64,000 nt of DNA from Exiguobacterium algae (GCF_018617875.1 NZ_JACSKZ010000001.1:806001-870000); one strand, 5' to 3'; positions 16,747-25,121 are shown, counted from the stretch's first letter. Program-made: numbers and translations. Notes: a model not told the origin generated them from the sequence alone.

Positions 16747-18831
16747 ATGAAACGAATGGTTCTCATCCTTTTCTTGAGCGGTATATGGAGTTTCGTTACC
16801 CTTGAAGGATCAGTTCATGCTTCCACAAACCATTTTCATATCCGGTCCATCCCGAATGCGACGGTTTACGAGGTGAAAAATCATAAATTGACCGCAGTCA
16901 CCTCCTATCCGACGACAAAACGGTACAAGGCGATCAGTACATCGGGCTGGTATTATGTCGCAGTAACTGGTGATCGAACGATTTACATAAAGAAAAGCCA
17001 GGCAAAGCTCCTGTTCGTAGAACCTTTGTCCGAAACGAGCTTGAAGTCGAGTGGGATGCAGCGGCTCACTCACGAATATATGAAACAGAAGGCTCCCCAC
17101 GTACCGTATGAGTACGAGCGTCTGCCATCATCGAAAGCGATCCAATACGCCGACCGTGCCATTCGTGGAGACTGGTACATCCCGTCTGCACCGAATCAAC
17201 TGATTGTCAAAAACATCGACACGTTCAACTGGCATACGGATATCCCAAGTACGCCGAGCAACTCCTATCCGTTTCAAATCCACTATTTGACGGTGTTGAA
17301 TCAATTAACGCAAGCGTATGATGATACGGGCGATACAGCCTATTTAAAATACGGGATGCGTGTCGTTAAAAGCTGGACGAAAGCGCACCCGATGAATACT
17401 TATAAACAGAACCGTTGGGCATATAATGACCACGGCACCGCCATTCGAACGTTCCATTTGTTGAATTTTTGGGAGTCCTATAAATCTTCATCCTTGTATA
17501 AAGACACGGCATTTACCGGGTTGATGTTGCGGACGATCCATGACCACGGCACCTTGTTGGCGACCTCAGGATTTTATAAGACTTACCATAATCACGGGAT
17601 TTTCCAGGACATGGCTTTGACCGCGATTGCCCAGACATTCCCACAATTTGATCGCAGCACCTGGTGGCAAACACTCGCCACCCGTCGGCTCGATAAACAA
17701 ATCCGTCATAGCATCACATCCGACGCCGTTCATTTAGAGCATTCCCCCGGTTATCAGGCCTATATGTACAGCGTGCTGGACCGGTTCGTCATCTGGGCAG
17801 ACAGTAACCGTTTCTCCCTGCCGGCAAGTATGGAGCGGGTTGAACAGATGCCCAAACAATTGACTTACATGGTAAAACCGAACGGGACGCTGCCGATTTT
17901 CGGGGACACGTCAGGGAGCAAGCGCTCCACGTCAATCATCCCGCATATCGGAGATTTCCCCGAACTCACCTATGCGGTCACCCAAGGAAAGAGCGGAACA
18001 CGCCCGCCGTTTACTGCAAAACGAATCAGCAATCAGTTCAGTTTCATGCGTGAGTATTGGTCTTCTCCTCCACGCGCGTTCAATCAGGCGACACAAGTCA
18101 TGATGACGGCAGGTTTTCACAGCAACGCCCATAAGCACGCCGACGATTTAAGCATCGATGTGTACGGACTCGGCCGCGACTTCATCATCGAGACGGGACG
18201 CTACGGTTACACGAACCGACCGGAACGTCGAAGCGTCTTCGGGGTCGAGGCACACAATACGGTTCATCGAGAAGGCGAAAACCTCGACCTCTCGGCAGCC
18301 ATGCGGAAGAAAAGTCGAATCCTCCAGGTCCGCAACACCGGTTCGACGCTGATCTCCGTCGGTGAAAGTCAGTTGATCGGTAAAGACGCGACACACCGCC
18401 GGACGCTCGTCTATGACCGGGAGCAGACTCTCGTGGTTTACGACCGGATCACCTCCCCCGCCTCAGCGAAGTACGTGCAACGTTTCCATCTCGCGGAAGG
18501 GTTGAAACTTCTCCGAAGCTCGATGGCGACACAGAACGTACTATATGGGGACACGAGCGGGCGTACAATCCAGCTCATGCAGCTCAATTTGAAGAACGCC
18601 TCGATGCGAAACAGCACCAGTTTCGTCGCCGTCGAGGATTACGAATGGAAACCACGCCCGCAAGTCATCTCGTACAACACCGGGAAAGACGTACGCTACC
18701 TCACGCTCATCCGGCTCGACCAGTCGAACACGACAATCCGGTCGGCCAGCGTGAAGGGATCGGGTTCAAACTATATCGTGACGTACACCCTCTCAAATAA
18801 CGAAAAACGACAAATTGAAGTACCGATGTAA
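16747..18831 (+). CDS. Secreted heparinase II/III-like polysaccharide lyase
   Basis: A 694-residue paralogue of the protein at 14374-16452, with the same blocks in the same order: YNDHGTAIRTFHLLNF, TYHNHGIFQDMALTAI, LEHSPGYQAYMYSVL, HKHADDLSIDVYGLGRDFII and EAHNTVHREG. It differs in having an N-terminal signal peptide (KRMVLILFLSGIWSFVTLEG, cleavage near VHA-S at residue 25). The region after it, about 27-95, resembles an SH3-like or KOW-like module also present at the N-terminus of the cytosolic paralogue. The ribosome site GTGAGGTG lies before the ATG. The product probably acts outside the cell on a uronic-acid polymer, its own or foreign. The exact lyase family cannot be assigned without a search. 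Confidence 0.86.
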   Translation: MKRMVLILFLSGIWSFVTLEGSVHASTNHFHIRSIPNATVYEVKNHKLTAVTSYPTTKRYKAISTSGWYYVAVTGDRTIYIKKSQAKLLFVEPLSETSLKSSGMQRLTHEYMKQKAPHVPYEYERLPSSKAIQYADRAIRGDWYIPSAPNQLIVKNIDTFNWHTDIPSTPSNSYPFQIHYLTVLNQLTQAYDDTGDTAYLKYGMRVVKSWTKAHPMNTYKQNRWAYNDHGTAIRTFHLLNFWESYKSSSLYKDTAFTGLMLRTIHDHGTLLATSGFYKTYHNHGIFQDMALTAIAQTFPQFDRSTWWQTLATRRLDKQIRHSITSDAVHLEHSPGYQAYMYSVLDRFVIWADSNRFSLPASMERVEQMPKQLTYMVKPNGTLPIFGDTSGSKRSTSIIPHIGDFPELTYAVTQGKSGTRPPFTAKRISNQFSFMREYWSSPPRAFNQATQVMMTAGFHSNAHKHADDLSIDVYGLGRDFIIETGRYGYTNRPERRSVFGVEAHNTVHREGENLDLSAAMRKKSRILQVRNTGSTLISVGESQLIGKDATHRRTLVYDREQTLVVYDRITSPASAKYVQRFHLAEGLKLLRSSMATQNVLYGDTSGRTIQLMQLNLKNASMRNSTSFVAVEDYEWKPRPQVISYNTGKDVRYLTLIRLDQSNTTIRSASVKGSGSNYIVTYTLSNNEKRQIEVPM

Positions 18832-19137
18832 AAACAGAGCCACTGCTACATGATGTGCCCTCTGATCAATAAATAACAAACGTCAAAACGGCTTCAGTCC
18901 TGAACTTAAAGGATCTGAGGCCGTTTTCGGCGTTGCCAGAAACGATATAGATTGTAAAACAGATGGTTGTTTTCACAACTTTCCGTACAGCATCCAAAGT
19001 AGATCGTCATTGAAGCCAACCCTTCTCTGTAGTAATTGCGACTGCCTCAAACAACGGCGAATCGATGCTTCTATCGAAGACATTGGTTCAACATGAGAGC
19101 CACCTGACAAACTCGAAGGTAATCATTAGAAAAATAA
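18832..19137 (-). other. Gap with a possible 34-codon ORF and no assigned gene
   Basis: This stretch between the secreted lyase and the S-layer-like gene holds no recognised gene. On the minus strand 18906-19010 encodes 34 residues (MTIYFGCCTESCENNHLFYN and onward) after an AGAAGGG site, and the frame is open further upstream to a stop. It contains a CC-x3-C arrangement. On the plus strand 18885-18927 is a hairpin. It could be a remnant of a longer gene; expression is unproven. Confidence 0.25.
18885..18927 (+). terminator. Hairpin after the secreted lyase gene, weak terminator
   Basis: A 13-bp stem, AAAACGGCTTCAG with CTGAGGCCGTTTT (one G-T wobble), and a 17-base loop lies 53 bases after the lyase stop. 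It ends in TTTT, then CGG, so termination may be partial. Confidence 0.5.
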
Positions 19138-19173
19138 ACAAGGGTTCCCTTCACTTTTGAAGGAAACCCTTGT
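19138..19173 (-). terminator. Intrinsic terminator of the S-layer-like gene
   Basis: A 16-bp stem with a four-base loop. The one imperfect pair is a G-U wobble only on the minus strand, and the 3' side runs into TTTATTTTT on that strand. It lies 43 bases after the stop at 19217. Confidence 0.88.
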
Positions 19174-19216
19174 CTCTAGGGATTTAACACCAGATTATTC
19201 AAACCGGCAAATCCAA

Positions 19217-21754
19217 TTATTTTACTGAGATTGTTGTCGTCGCAACAGTAAGTCCGTCTTCTGAGACAAACTTCACTGCGTAGTCGCCAGCCTCAAGCTC
19301 AAATCCATCCGTATCAGCGTTTGAGAAAGTTTGGGTACCAGCAGTTGCAGGTGTAGTACCACCGTTCGCAGCTGTGCTTGTGAAGTACCAAGTACCCGCT
19401 TCATCGAAGTCGTGACCGTATTGGTCTTTAGAAGTGAATACCGATGCTACATTTGATTCAAATTGTTCATTAGCGACGATTGAGTACAACTCAGGAGTTG
19501 CGTTTGTAACCGTTACAACTGAAGATCCGAGAAGTTTACCGTCAGCGCTCCACGCCTTGATTGTAGAAGTTCCAGAAGCAACATCTGTAGAAAGTGATCC
19601 AGTTACTTTAACGCCAGAAACAGTTGCCACCGCTTCGTTGCTTGAAGTCAACTTCGCAATCTTGTCATCTTTAAGGATGACTGATTTACCGTCAGCAGTT
19701 TTACCCATCAATTGAGCGTCAACTGAGTAATCAGCAGCGTTGTAGATTGTGCCAAGTGAAGCCAATTCGTATGAAACGATATCTTTTGCTTCAATCGCAG
19801 TCAACGTGATATTTTTCACTGCACTTTCACTGTTTTCAACTTTGACAGTGAACGTTTCTTTACCAGCTTTCGCAGCTGTGAATGTGTTACCAGAAGTTGT
19901 GAAGTTGTCGTTTTCAGCGTCAACTGCAGTTACCGTGATCGATGTAGGTTCGAAGTCACGACCGTATTGGTCTTTCACTGAAACATCATCAAGTGTGATT
20001 GCTTTAGAAGCACCGACCTCAAAGAGTGAGTCGAAGTTGATTGCAGAGATTGTGTTCGCAACAGCTTTCGCTTCAACTGCGAATGTTACTGCTGCAAGTT
20101 CCTTATCTTCAGTTGAAAGGACAGCCACTTTGAATGCGCTGCTCTCTTCAACAGCACCTTCTAACTTGCCAGTTTTCGCGTTGATTGCGAAACCTTCAGT
20201 GAATTTAACACCTGAGAGGTCTTTGTTGGCGATGACTTGACCGAATTGATCGTAAGCAACGAGGTCAAGTGAAGCTGTTTCTTCATCAGCAAGCAATGCC
20301 GTTGGAGCTGAAAGTACGACCGTCTTCACAGCAGCAGTTGCTTCAACTGTTACTGAGAATTGAGCTGTCTTACCGCCAGGCATGATTGCAGTGATGATTG
20401 CAGTTCCAGCTTCAGAACCAGCATCAAGCGTCAACTTTTTCTCTACGATTTCGATCGAAGAAGCATCGACGACTGCAGAGTTAGAAGATACGAATTTGAT
20501 TCCGCTCAAGTCTGTTGAAGTTAACTCGTAAGCAGCACCATACTGATCAACAGCTGTGTAATCTACAACGAGGTTTTCTTCGCCGACCGTGATGCGTGTT
20601 TTGTCTTTCAATGGTGATACTGCACCGAACGCAAGTGTTTCGAGGTCGATTGGGTTAACGAATGTCACGTCTCCAGAAAGAACGATTCCTTTGTATACCG
20701 CAGTAACGTTGAATGTCTCGCCCGCTTTCAATTTGCTTGCATCATAAGAAATAGTTGTAGCAACTTTAAGGTTTCCAGCTTTATCAGTAGAAATAGCCGG
20801 CATTGCTGCTTCTAGTTTAGTAACGCCTTCGAGTGATTCATTGAGCGCAACTGTAAGGTCAGAAGCTTTTACAGTTGTGAACGGCGTACCGTATTGGTTA
20901 AGAACGTTGAAGTAAATAGTTGCATTACCAGCAATGTCAACTTTTTCAGTAGACATTTCGAGTGCAGCTGCTTTTTCTGCTTCGAATTTCACGTCAGCAG
21001 AAAGTGCTTCGTCAGTCAAACCTGTAACGACTACAGTGTAGTCAGCTGGGCTGAGTTTGCTCAATACTGATGTGATGACGACAGCGTCTTTCGCTTCGTT
21101 CCACTCAGTTGTTACGTTGTAGTTCGCAAGACCTTTAGTCAATTTCACAGTTGCTTTAGCTGGATCGACTGGCTTGTCGAACTTCACTTCTACTTTGTTT
21201 ACATCTACTGCAGTAACTGATTCCAATGCAGGTGCAGATGAAACGACTTTATACTTGACAGTTTGTGTAACTGTACCGAATGCACGGTTTGCGTATGTGA
21301 ATGTTCCTTCGAACTCACCCGCTTCTTCAGTTGAGAATCCGCGGTACGAAACAACCTTGTTGTATTCTACGCCATCCGCGAAACGAACTGGTTGAATACG
21401 GATTCCTGATACAGGAACGCCTTGTTCGAAAACGAGTTCTTCAGCTGGAACGATTTCTTGTGCGTGGTTCAAAACGCGAAGTTTCTTCTCAACGCGGATG
21501 CCTTGGCCTTTTACAAAACCTTTAGCAGTTTGGAACACGCCAAGTTTGTTCATGTCGATTGATGATTTGTACCAGTGGATCTCGCCACCGTGGTACTCTT
21601 TGTCGAGTGCTGCGTCAAGGTTTCCTCCACGCACGTAGTCCGATGAAAGACGGACCGTTGTTGATGCCGCGTCTGCTGTGATTGCAGGCGCTACTGCTGA
21701 TGCTGCTACTGCGAACGCTGCCGCTGCAGTAACGAATTGTTTCTTCTTAGCCAT
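19217..21754 (-). CDS. S-layer-like major surface protein without SLH domains
   Basis: An 845-residue exported protein. Residues 1-29 are a signal peptide (MAKKKQFVTAAAAFAVAASA and onward). About 30-175 form the domain shared with the 5'-nucleotidase. The rest is a chain of Ig-like or invasin-like beta domains rich in Ala, Thr, Val and Ser, with repeated NQYG/DQYG turns (VLNQYGTPF, AVDQYGAAY, AYDQFGQVI, VKDQYGRDF, SKDQYGHDF), as in Bacillales S-layer proteins. Few codon types are used (GAA, GCA/GCT, AAC), unlike neighbouring genes, suggesting very high expression. The start at 21754 follows GGGAGGATTTACATCAG. The longer frame to 21940 would add 62 residues before the signal peptide and is rejected. 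An identity as the main S-layer protein is inferred. Confidence 0.8.
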   Translation of the reverse strand: MAKKKQFVTAAAAFAVAASAVAPAITADAASTTVRLSSDYVRGGNLDAALDKEYHGGEIHWYKSSIDMNKLGVFQTAKGFVKGQGIRVEKKLRVLNHAQEIVPAEELVFEQGVPVSGIRIQPVRFADGVEYNKVVSYRGFSTEEAGEFEGTFTYANRAFGTVTQTVKYKVVSSAPALESVTAVDVNKVEVKFDKPVDPAKATVKLTKGLANYNVTTEWNEAKDAVVITSVLSKLSPADYTVVVTGLTDEALSADVKFEAEKAAALEMSTEKVDIAGNATIYFNVLNQYGTPFTTVKASDLTVALNESLEGVTKLEAAMPAISTDKAGNLKVATTISYDASKLKAGETFNVTAVYKGIVLSGDVTFVNPIDLETLAFGAVSPLKDKTRITVGEENLVVDYTAVDQYGAAYELTSTDLSGIKFVSSNSAVVDASSIEIVEKKLTLDAGSEAGTAIITAIMPGGKTAQFSVTVEATAAVKTVVLSAPTALLADEETASLDLVAYDQFGQVIANKDLSGVKFTEGFAINAKTGKLEGAVEESSAFKVAVLSTEDKELAAVTFAVEAKAVANTISAINFDSLFEVGASKAITLDDVSVKDQYGRDFEPTSITVTAVDAENDNFTTSGNTFTAAKAGKETFTVKVENSESAVKNITLTAIEAKDIVSYELASLGTIYNAADYSVDAQLMGKTADGKSVILKDDKIAKLTSSNEAVATVSGVKVTGSLSTDVASGTSTIKAWSADGKLLGSSVVTVTNATPELYSIVANEQFESNVASVFTSKDQYGHDFDEAGTWYFTSTAANGGTTPATAGTQTFSNADTDGFELEAGDYAVKFVSEDGLTVATTTISVK

Positions 21755-21910
21755 CTGATGTAAATCCTCCCTTAGGTAGATAGGTTTTTCTACCGTCCTT
21801 GCACAAACGATCCCGTTTGGAGTCGAGCGTCCATAACAACGAATAAAATAATTAATGATTATGTATCCGACCCTTCCCAAGACCGAGCGTTCTCCCCCGG
21901 TAGAAGTCTC

Positions 21911-21952
21911 TTCAAGAATTTTTCTTGAACAATTTACCAAGACTGTTCTTGG
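21911..21952 (-). promoter_or_regulatory. Two hairpins at the 5' end of the S-layer-like mRNA leader
   Basis: TTCAAGAA-TTT-TTCTTGAA (21911-21929) and CCAAGA-CTGT-TCTTGG (21937-21952) form two adjacent stems in the first 50 bases after the predicted transcription start. The leader is about 200 bases long. Stable 5' hairpins in long leaders often prolong mRNA life in highly expressed genes; that role is inferred here. Confidence 0.5.
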
Positions 21953-21968
21953 AAAACCTTACATCCAT

Positions 21969-21997
21969 AATATACATAACACTTCCAATTGGCACAA
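21969..21997 (-). promoter_or_regulatory. Promoter of the S-layer-like gene
   Basis: On the minus strand TTGTGC and TATATT are 17 bases apart, in an AT-rich setting about 215 bases before the start codon. A TATTAT two bases later is an alternative -10 box. Confidence 0.5.
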
Positions 21998-22376
21998 GCG
22001 TTTTTTTTCGCAAATTTGGTAACGTTTTTGAATTTTGGATAATTTAGTTTAATTCATTTTCTTTTTTACCTTTTTTGGAAATGTCGAATTAAGTCGTTTT
22101 TTGTTGATTTCATGCGATTTAGTATCAAAATTGAATTTATCGATATAAATATACCATTTATTACCTTTAGCATTTAATTTACATTATAGTTTTTGAAAGT
22201 CCAATGATTACCTTAAAGATTTCCATTTATCAAAATCATTGACCTGATTGTTAAAACCATTATAAACCATTTATCAAACCCCAATCCCAATCAAAGGGAA
22301 TTTGTGTTTCGCCCTCTCAGGTCATCTCTCCATTTTGACTCGTGAAGGTGGAGTGACTTCTTTCCGTCCATACAAA
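21998..22376. other. AT-rich intergenic region upstream of the S-layer-like gene
   Basis: No coding frame, repeat array or RNA gene is recognised. The sequence is markedly richer in A and T than its surroundings, with several T and A runs on both strands, which would suit an UP-element or curved promoter region for the gene on the minus strand. Confidence 0.4.
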
Positions 22377-22378
22377 AA

Positions 22379-22398
22379 GACCGGTGTCCCCACCGGTC
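22379..22398 (-). terminator. Terminator of the decayed tail copy
   Basis: GACCGGTG and CACCGGTC form an 8-bp stem, followed on the minus strand by TTTTTG. It closely copies the terminator at 22693-22712, showing that the duplicated unit included the 3' end. Confidence 0.8.
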
Positions 22399-22405
22399 TC
22401 CTGTG

Positions 22406-22528
22406 TTAGTATCCTGCATATTGGAGTGATTTGATAAACGCACGCTTCTCTGCACCCGCAAGTTTGAACTCCAGATCGCCGTTAGCCCCTTCGACTTTCA
22501 CAACGATCCGATTGTGACGTCCGCCCAT
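22406..22528 (-). pseudogene. Diverged remnant of the tail of the adjacent Ig-like secreted protein
   Basis: Forty codons starting at an ATG encode NRIVVKVEGANGDLEFKLAG and end in SLQYAGY. The last 38 residues of the protein at 22720-24030 read NRIVVTIEGSDYDLEFNLAG and end in SLEYAGY. The start has a GGGGAG about 10 bases upstream, so a short peptide could still be made. The best reading is an old tandem duplication whose copy lost everything but the tail and terminator. A recent sequencing artefact is unlikely, because the copies differ at many positions. Confidence 0.75.
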
Positions 22529-22692
22529 GCATACGGCTCCCCTTTTCAAATTCATTTTTCCAAATTCATTCAAGCGTCTCCGCAAATTGAACTTACGAAT
22601 AAGTTCTTCAAAAAATGAATGGTTTCTTCTCTATTTAGTGAATCCTTTTTACACTTCGATTCGTTCCCATTTCAAATTGTCAAAAAAAATAA

Positions 22693-22712
22693 GACCGGTG
22701 TTTCCACCGGTC
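22693..22712 (-). terminator. Terminator of the Ig-like secreted protein gene
   Basis: GACCGGTG and CACCGGTC flank a four-base loop, followed on the minus strand by TTATTTTTTTT. It starts eight bases after the stop. Confidence 0.88.
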
Positions 22713-22719
22713 CTAGTTA

Positions 22720-24030
22720 TTAGTATCCTGCGTATTCAAGAGACTGCATGAACGCGCGCTTTTCTCCACCCGCAAGATTGAACTCGAGGTCGTAGTCACT
22801 GCCTTCGATTGTCACGACGATCCGGTTTTCCGGACGGACGTACCGGTCTACGAAACGGATAAGGTCTGCGTTTGGTTTGAACACATAAGATTCTTCCACC
22901 GTTCCATCTTCGTACGCCTCATATCCGACTTCATCTGCCGGGATGTCTTGCGTGTACACCGCGCGGCCGACACGAATCGTCATCTTCTCAAATCCGATGA
23001 CTTCACCATCCTCCGCCATATAGTTGAGAAGGAAGTTCATGTTCGCCTTCGATGGATGACCGAGGAAGACAGGTGCCAACGTCTCAGTATATCGTGTGTC
23101 AGCTGAGGCACGGAATGCCTCTTTTGGAAGTGTCAACTTCATGCCGTCAAAGTAGACCCGATGGAAGTCATGGTAAAGCTTATGCTGAACCGTGATCTCT
23201 TTTGGCTTGCTGACGTTACCGGCGCCATCCACGATGACGAGTGACATCTTTTGACCCATCTTTTGGTAAGGGATTTCTACAATGAAACCGCCATGTGACA
23301 TAACCGGTGCCGAGTAAGTCTTGTCCCCGATTGTCACGACTGCTGTCGAGAAAGGTTCTGCTTTCCCGAAGACCCCGTGCATGGCTGCCGTGACAGACTT
23401 CGTGAGACGGGCAGGTTTTGGTGCATAACGATCCGTGTATACGCTCCGAAGCGACGTGTCACTCTTTGCGCCTTTTGTCGAAATCGTCTGTGCCTCTAAC
23501 CAAGATTTTGCAGGTTGCGGTGTGATGACTCGACGGTAAAGGCCATTCGCATCGAATTTCCCTTTATATGTCTTATCACCTACTGTGAGGACAACGTATT
23601 GTCCCGGTTCACCGACGACACGTACTTCACGTGATGTCTCGGTCAATGGTTTGATGACCGGTGCTGCCGGACGTGCTGCAGGGTCTTCAGCCACGATTGC
23701 ACGTGCTGTTTCACTGATGTTGCCGCTTGCATCGACGAGACGAACATCGATGACTTTGCCGACAGATTGTGGGCTCATGTTAAAAATCGCTTCACCATTG
23801 TCTTGCACAAGACGGACATACGTTTTCCCATTGATGAGAATTTCCGCCTTCGTACCAATCTCACCTGTAATCGTGAGAGAAGAGGATGTATGTAATGGTG
23901 CTGATAGAACCGGGGTGTCAGGTGCAGTGACGTCTTCTGTCGTCTCAGCGTTGACGATTGCTGAAGGGACAATGCCTCCGAGCGCGAGCGTTCCCGCAAG
24001 GAAAAGAGCTAAATACTTTGGTTGCTTCAT
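22720..24030 (-). CDS. Secreted Ig-like domain protein
   Basis: A 436-residue exported protein of unknown role. Residues 1-28 are a signal peptide (KQPKYLALFLAGTLALGG, then an Ala-rich site). About 35-290 hold three Ig-like beta domains of the bacterial Big_6 kind, each with a DxSGN- or DGAGN-type turn (VRLVDASGNISE, VIVDGAGNVSK). The last 150 residues are not recognised and end in a short aromatic tail that is duplicated downstream. No wall-sorting motif is visible. The ribosome site AGGAGGACTTATCCAGA precedes the start. It lies next to the S-layer-like gene on the same strand but has its own terminator, so it is probably a separate unit. Confidence 0.75.
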   Translation of the reverse strand: MKQPKYLALFLAGTLALGGIVPSAIVNAETTEDVTAPDTPVLSAPLHTSSSLTITGEIGTKAEILINGKTYVRLVQDNGEAIFNMSPQSVGKVIDVRLVDASGNISETARAIVAEDPAARPAAPVIKPLTETSREVRVVGEPGQYVVLTVGDKTYKGKFDANGLYRRVITPQPAKSWLEAQTISTKGAKSDTSLRSVYTDRYAPKPARLTKSVTAAMHGVFGKAEPFSTAVVTIGDKTYSAPVMSHGGFIVEIPYQKMGQKMSLVIVDGAGNVSKPKEITVQHKLYHDFHRVYFDGMKLTLPKEAFRASADTRYTETLAPVFLGHPSKANMNFLLNYMAEDGEVIGFEKMTIRVGRAVYTQDIPADEVGYEAYEDGTVEESYVFKPNADLIRFVDRYVRPENRIVVTIEGSDYDLEFNLAGGEKRAFMQSLEYAGY

Positions 24031-24168
24031 TCTGGATAAGTCCTCCTAAAAATTAATGACAATCGTTTACAATATTATTATATTATCCCCTGATAAAAAA
24101 GTGTACAAGAATTTTCTAAATTAGGTACTTTTTTTTGAAAATTCCTTTCCTTTCATTTAATAAAAAAC

Positions 24169-24209
24169 ACCCTATAAAAGTTGGGGCTTCATGCCAACTT
24201 TCATAGGGT
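24169..24209 (-). terminator. Intrinsic terminator of the NTF2-like gene
   Basis: A long stem (ACCCTATAAAAGTTGG with CCAACTTTCATAGGGT) in which the imperfect pair is a wobble only on the minus strand, followed there by GTTTTTTATT. Confidence 0.85.
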
Positions 24210-24239
24210 AGTTCACAAATCAACGGATCGTTCTCACGA

Positions 24240-24614
24240 TTATCCTTCGTTGATCATCGTGGCTTGACCACCTTGCCAAAGCCAGATGCCATTTTCTTTC
24301 ACATAGAGATGCAGCGCCCAGAAGCGTCCCTCATAAGCATTCGTCCCGAGGATGAAGCGCTCTTCAAGGAGCAACTGCACGACAGCAAGATCTCCCTTCA
24401 CGGTTTCATCGAATGTCACCGTCTCCTGTGTAATCCATTGAATCGTTGCCGGGTCGACAAACTGATCCAAAAATGTTTCTTTATCGAACTGACGTCCGCT
24501 CGAATCGACATAACGGAATGAATCGTGCATGATTGCCCGCATCGCCTCGAGATCTCCACCTATTTGATAAGTGGAACGGTCATCAGAAAGTTGTTTCATG
24601 TTGAGTGTTTCCAT
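24240..24614 (-). CDS. NTF2-like (DUF4440/SnoaL type) small protein
   Basis: A 124-residue protein with the length and motif order of the NTF2-like fold: a first helix, then MHDSFRYVDSSGRQFDKETF, a central beta sheet with AVVQLLLEERFILG, and a C-terminal GRFWALHLYVKENGIWLW. Members serve as small-molecule isomerases, hydrolases or binding proteins, and the reaction cannot be predicted here. A second, diverged NTF2-like gene is at 28925-29314. It is transcribed alone, with an AAGGAAGGG site before the start. The gene is divergent from the trpE transcription unit. Confidence 0.75.
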   Translation of the reverse strand: METLNMKQLSDDRSTYQIGGDLEAMRAIMHDSFRYVDSSGRQFDKETFLDQFVDPATIQWITQETVTFDETVKGDLAVVQLLLEERFILGTNAYEGRFWALHLYVKENGIWLWQGGQATMINEG

Positions 24615-24788
24615 TGGTGTCCCTTCCTTTCATCGTCCATCATAGCATATTTTTTTTTACGACGAACGAGTCGAATTCTGAACGTTCGTTCACTGCTTCA
24701 TTCCCCTTTTTCGAAATGAACAATCTTTTTCGCTATGTCTCCGTGGTGACAGCGTGCAATTTCGTATGAAACTCGACACGATTGGCAG

Positions 24789-24817
24789 TTGACATTTCCC
24801 TCCTATCTCGATAAAGT
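24789..24817 (+). promoter_or_regulatory. Promoter of the trpEG transcript
   Basis: A perfect TTGACA and TAAAGT separated by 17 bases, about 28 bases before the first conserved part of the T-box leader. Confidence 0.7.
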
Positions 24818-24844
24818 TACGTTAACATTTATACGAACTCGCGA

Positions 24845-25105
24845 TGAAAAAGAAGAGTAACGCGAAGGGACGTCTCCAGAAAGCCGGTGGTCGATGCGAA
24901 CCGGTGTCGTGTCTTGCGTGAATGGGCTTTTGAGCGTTCAGACCGACATGTAGGCTCTGACGGGTCCTCCCGTTATCGGGGACAGCGAATGATGGTTCGC
25001 GATGAGTGGGAAGACAAGGCGTCTTTCAACGAAGGTGGCAACACGGGGAAACCTCCTCGTCCTTCATGTCCAATCGGACATGTAGGGCGGGGAGGTTTTT
25101 TAGTT
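24845..25105 (+). promoter_or_regulatory. T-box leader responding to uncharged tRNA-Trp
   Basis: A transcriptional T-box riboswitch. The specifier codon is TGG at 24923-24925, in the usual setting GTGAATGGG, so it would pair with the CCA anticodon of tRNA-Trp. The antiterminator bulge lies in AAGGTGGCAACACGG (25032-25046). Its TGGC (25036-25039) pairs with a GCCA tRNA end, matching the G73 discriminator of bacterial tRNA-Trp. The competing terminator is ACCTCC...GGAGGT followed by TTTTTT at 25051-25101, with an inner stem CATGTCC/GGACATG. The trpE ribosome site follows directly. Low Trp-tRNA charging should allow readthrough. Confidence 0.93.
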
Positions 25106-25121
25106 TAAGGAGGAGATTTCG

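Noticed and set aside
21755-21940. N-terminal extension of the S-layer-like frame by 62 residues
   Set aside because: It would put extra residues before a clear signal peptide and a GGGAGG ribosome site at the later start.
22529-22751. Plus-strand 74-codon frame between the tail remnant and the Ig-like gene
   Set aside because: It overlaps the terminator and the 3' end of the minus-strand gene and has no ribosome site.
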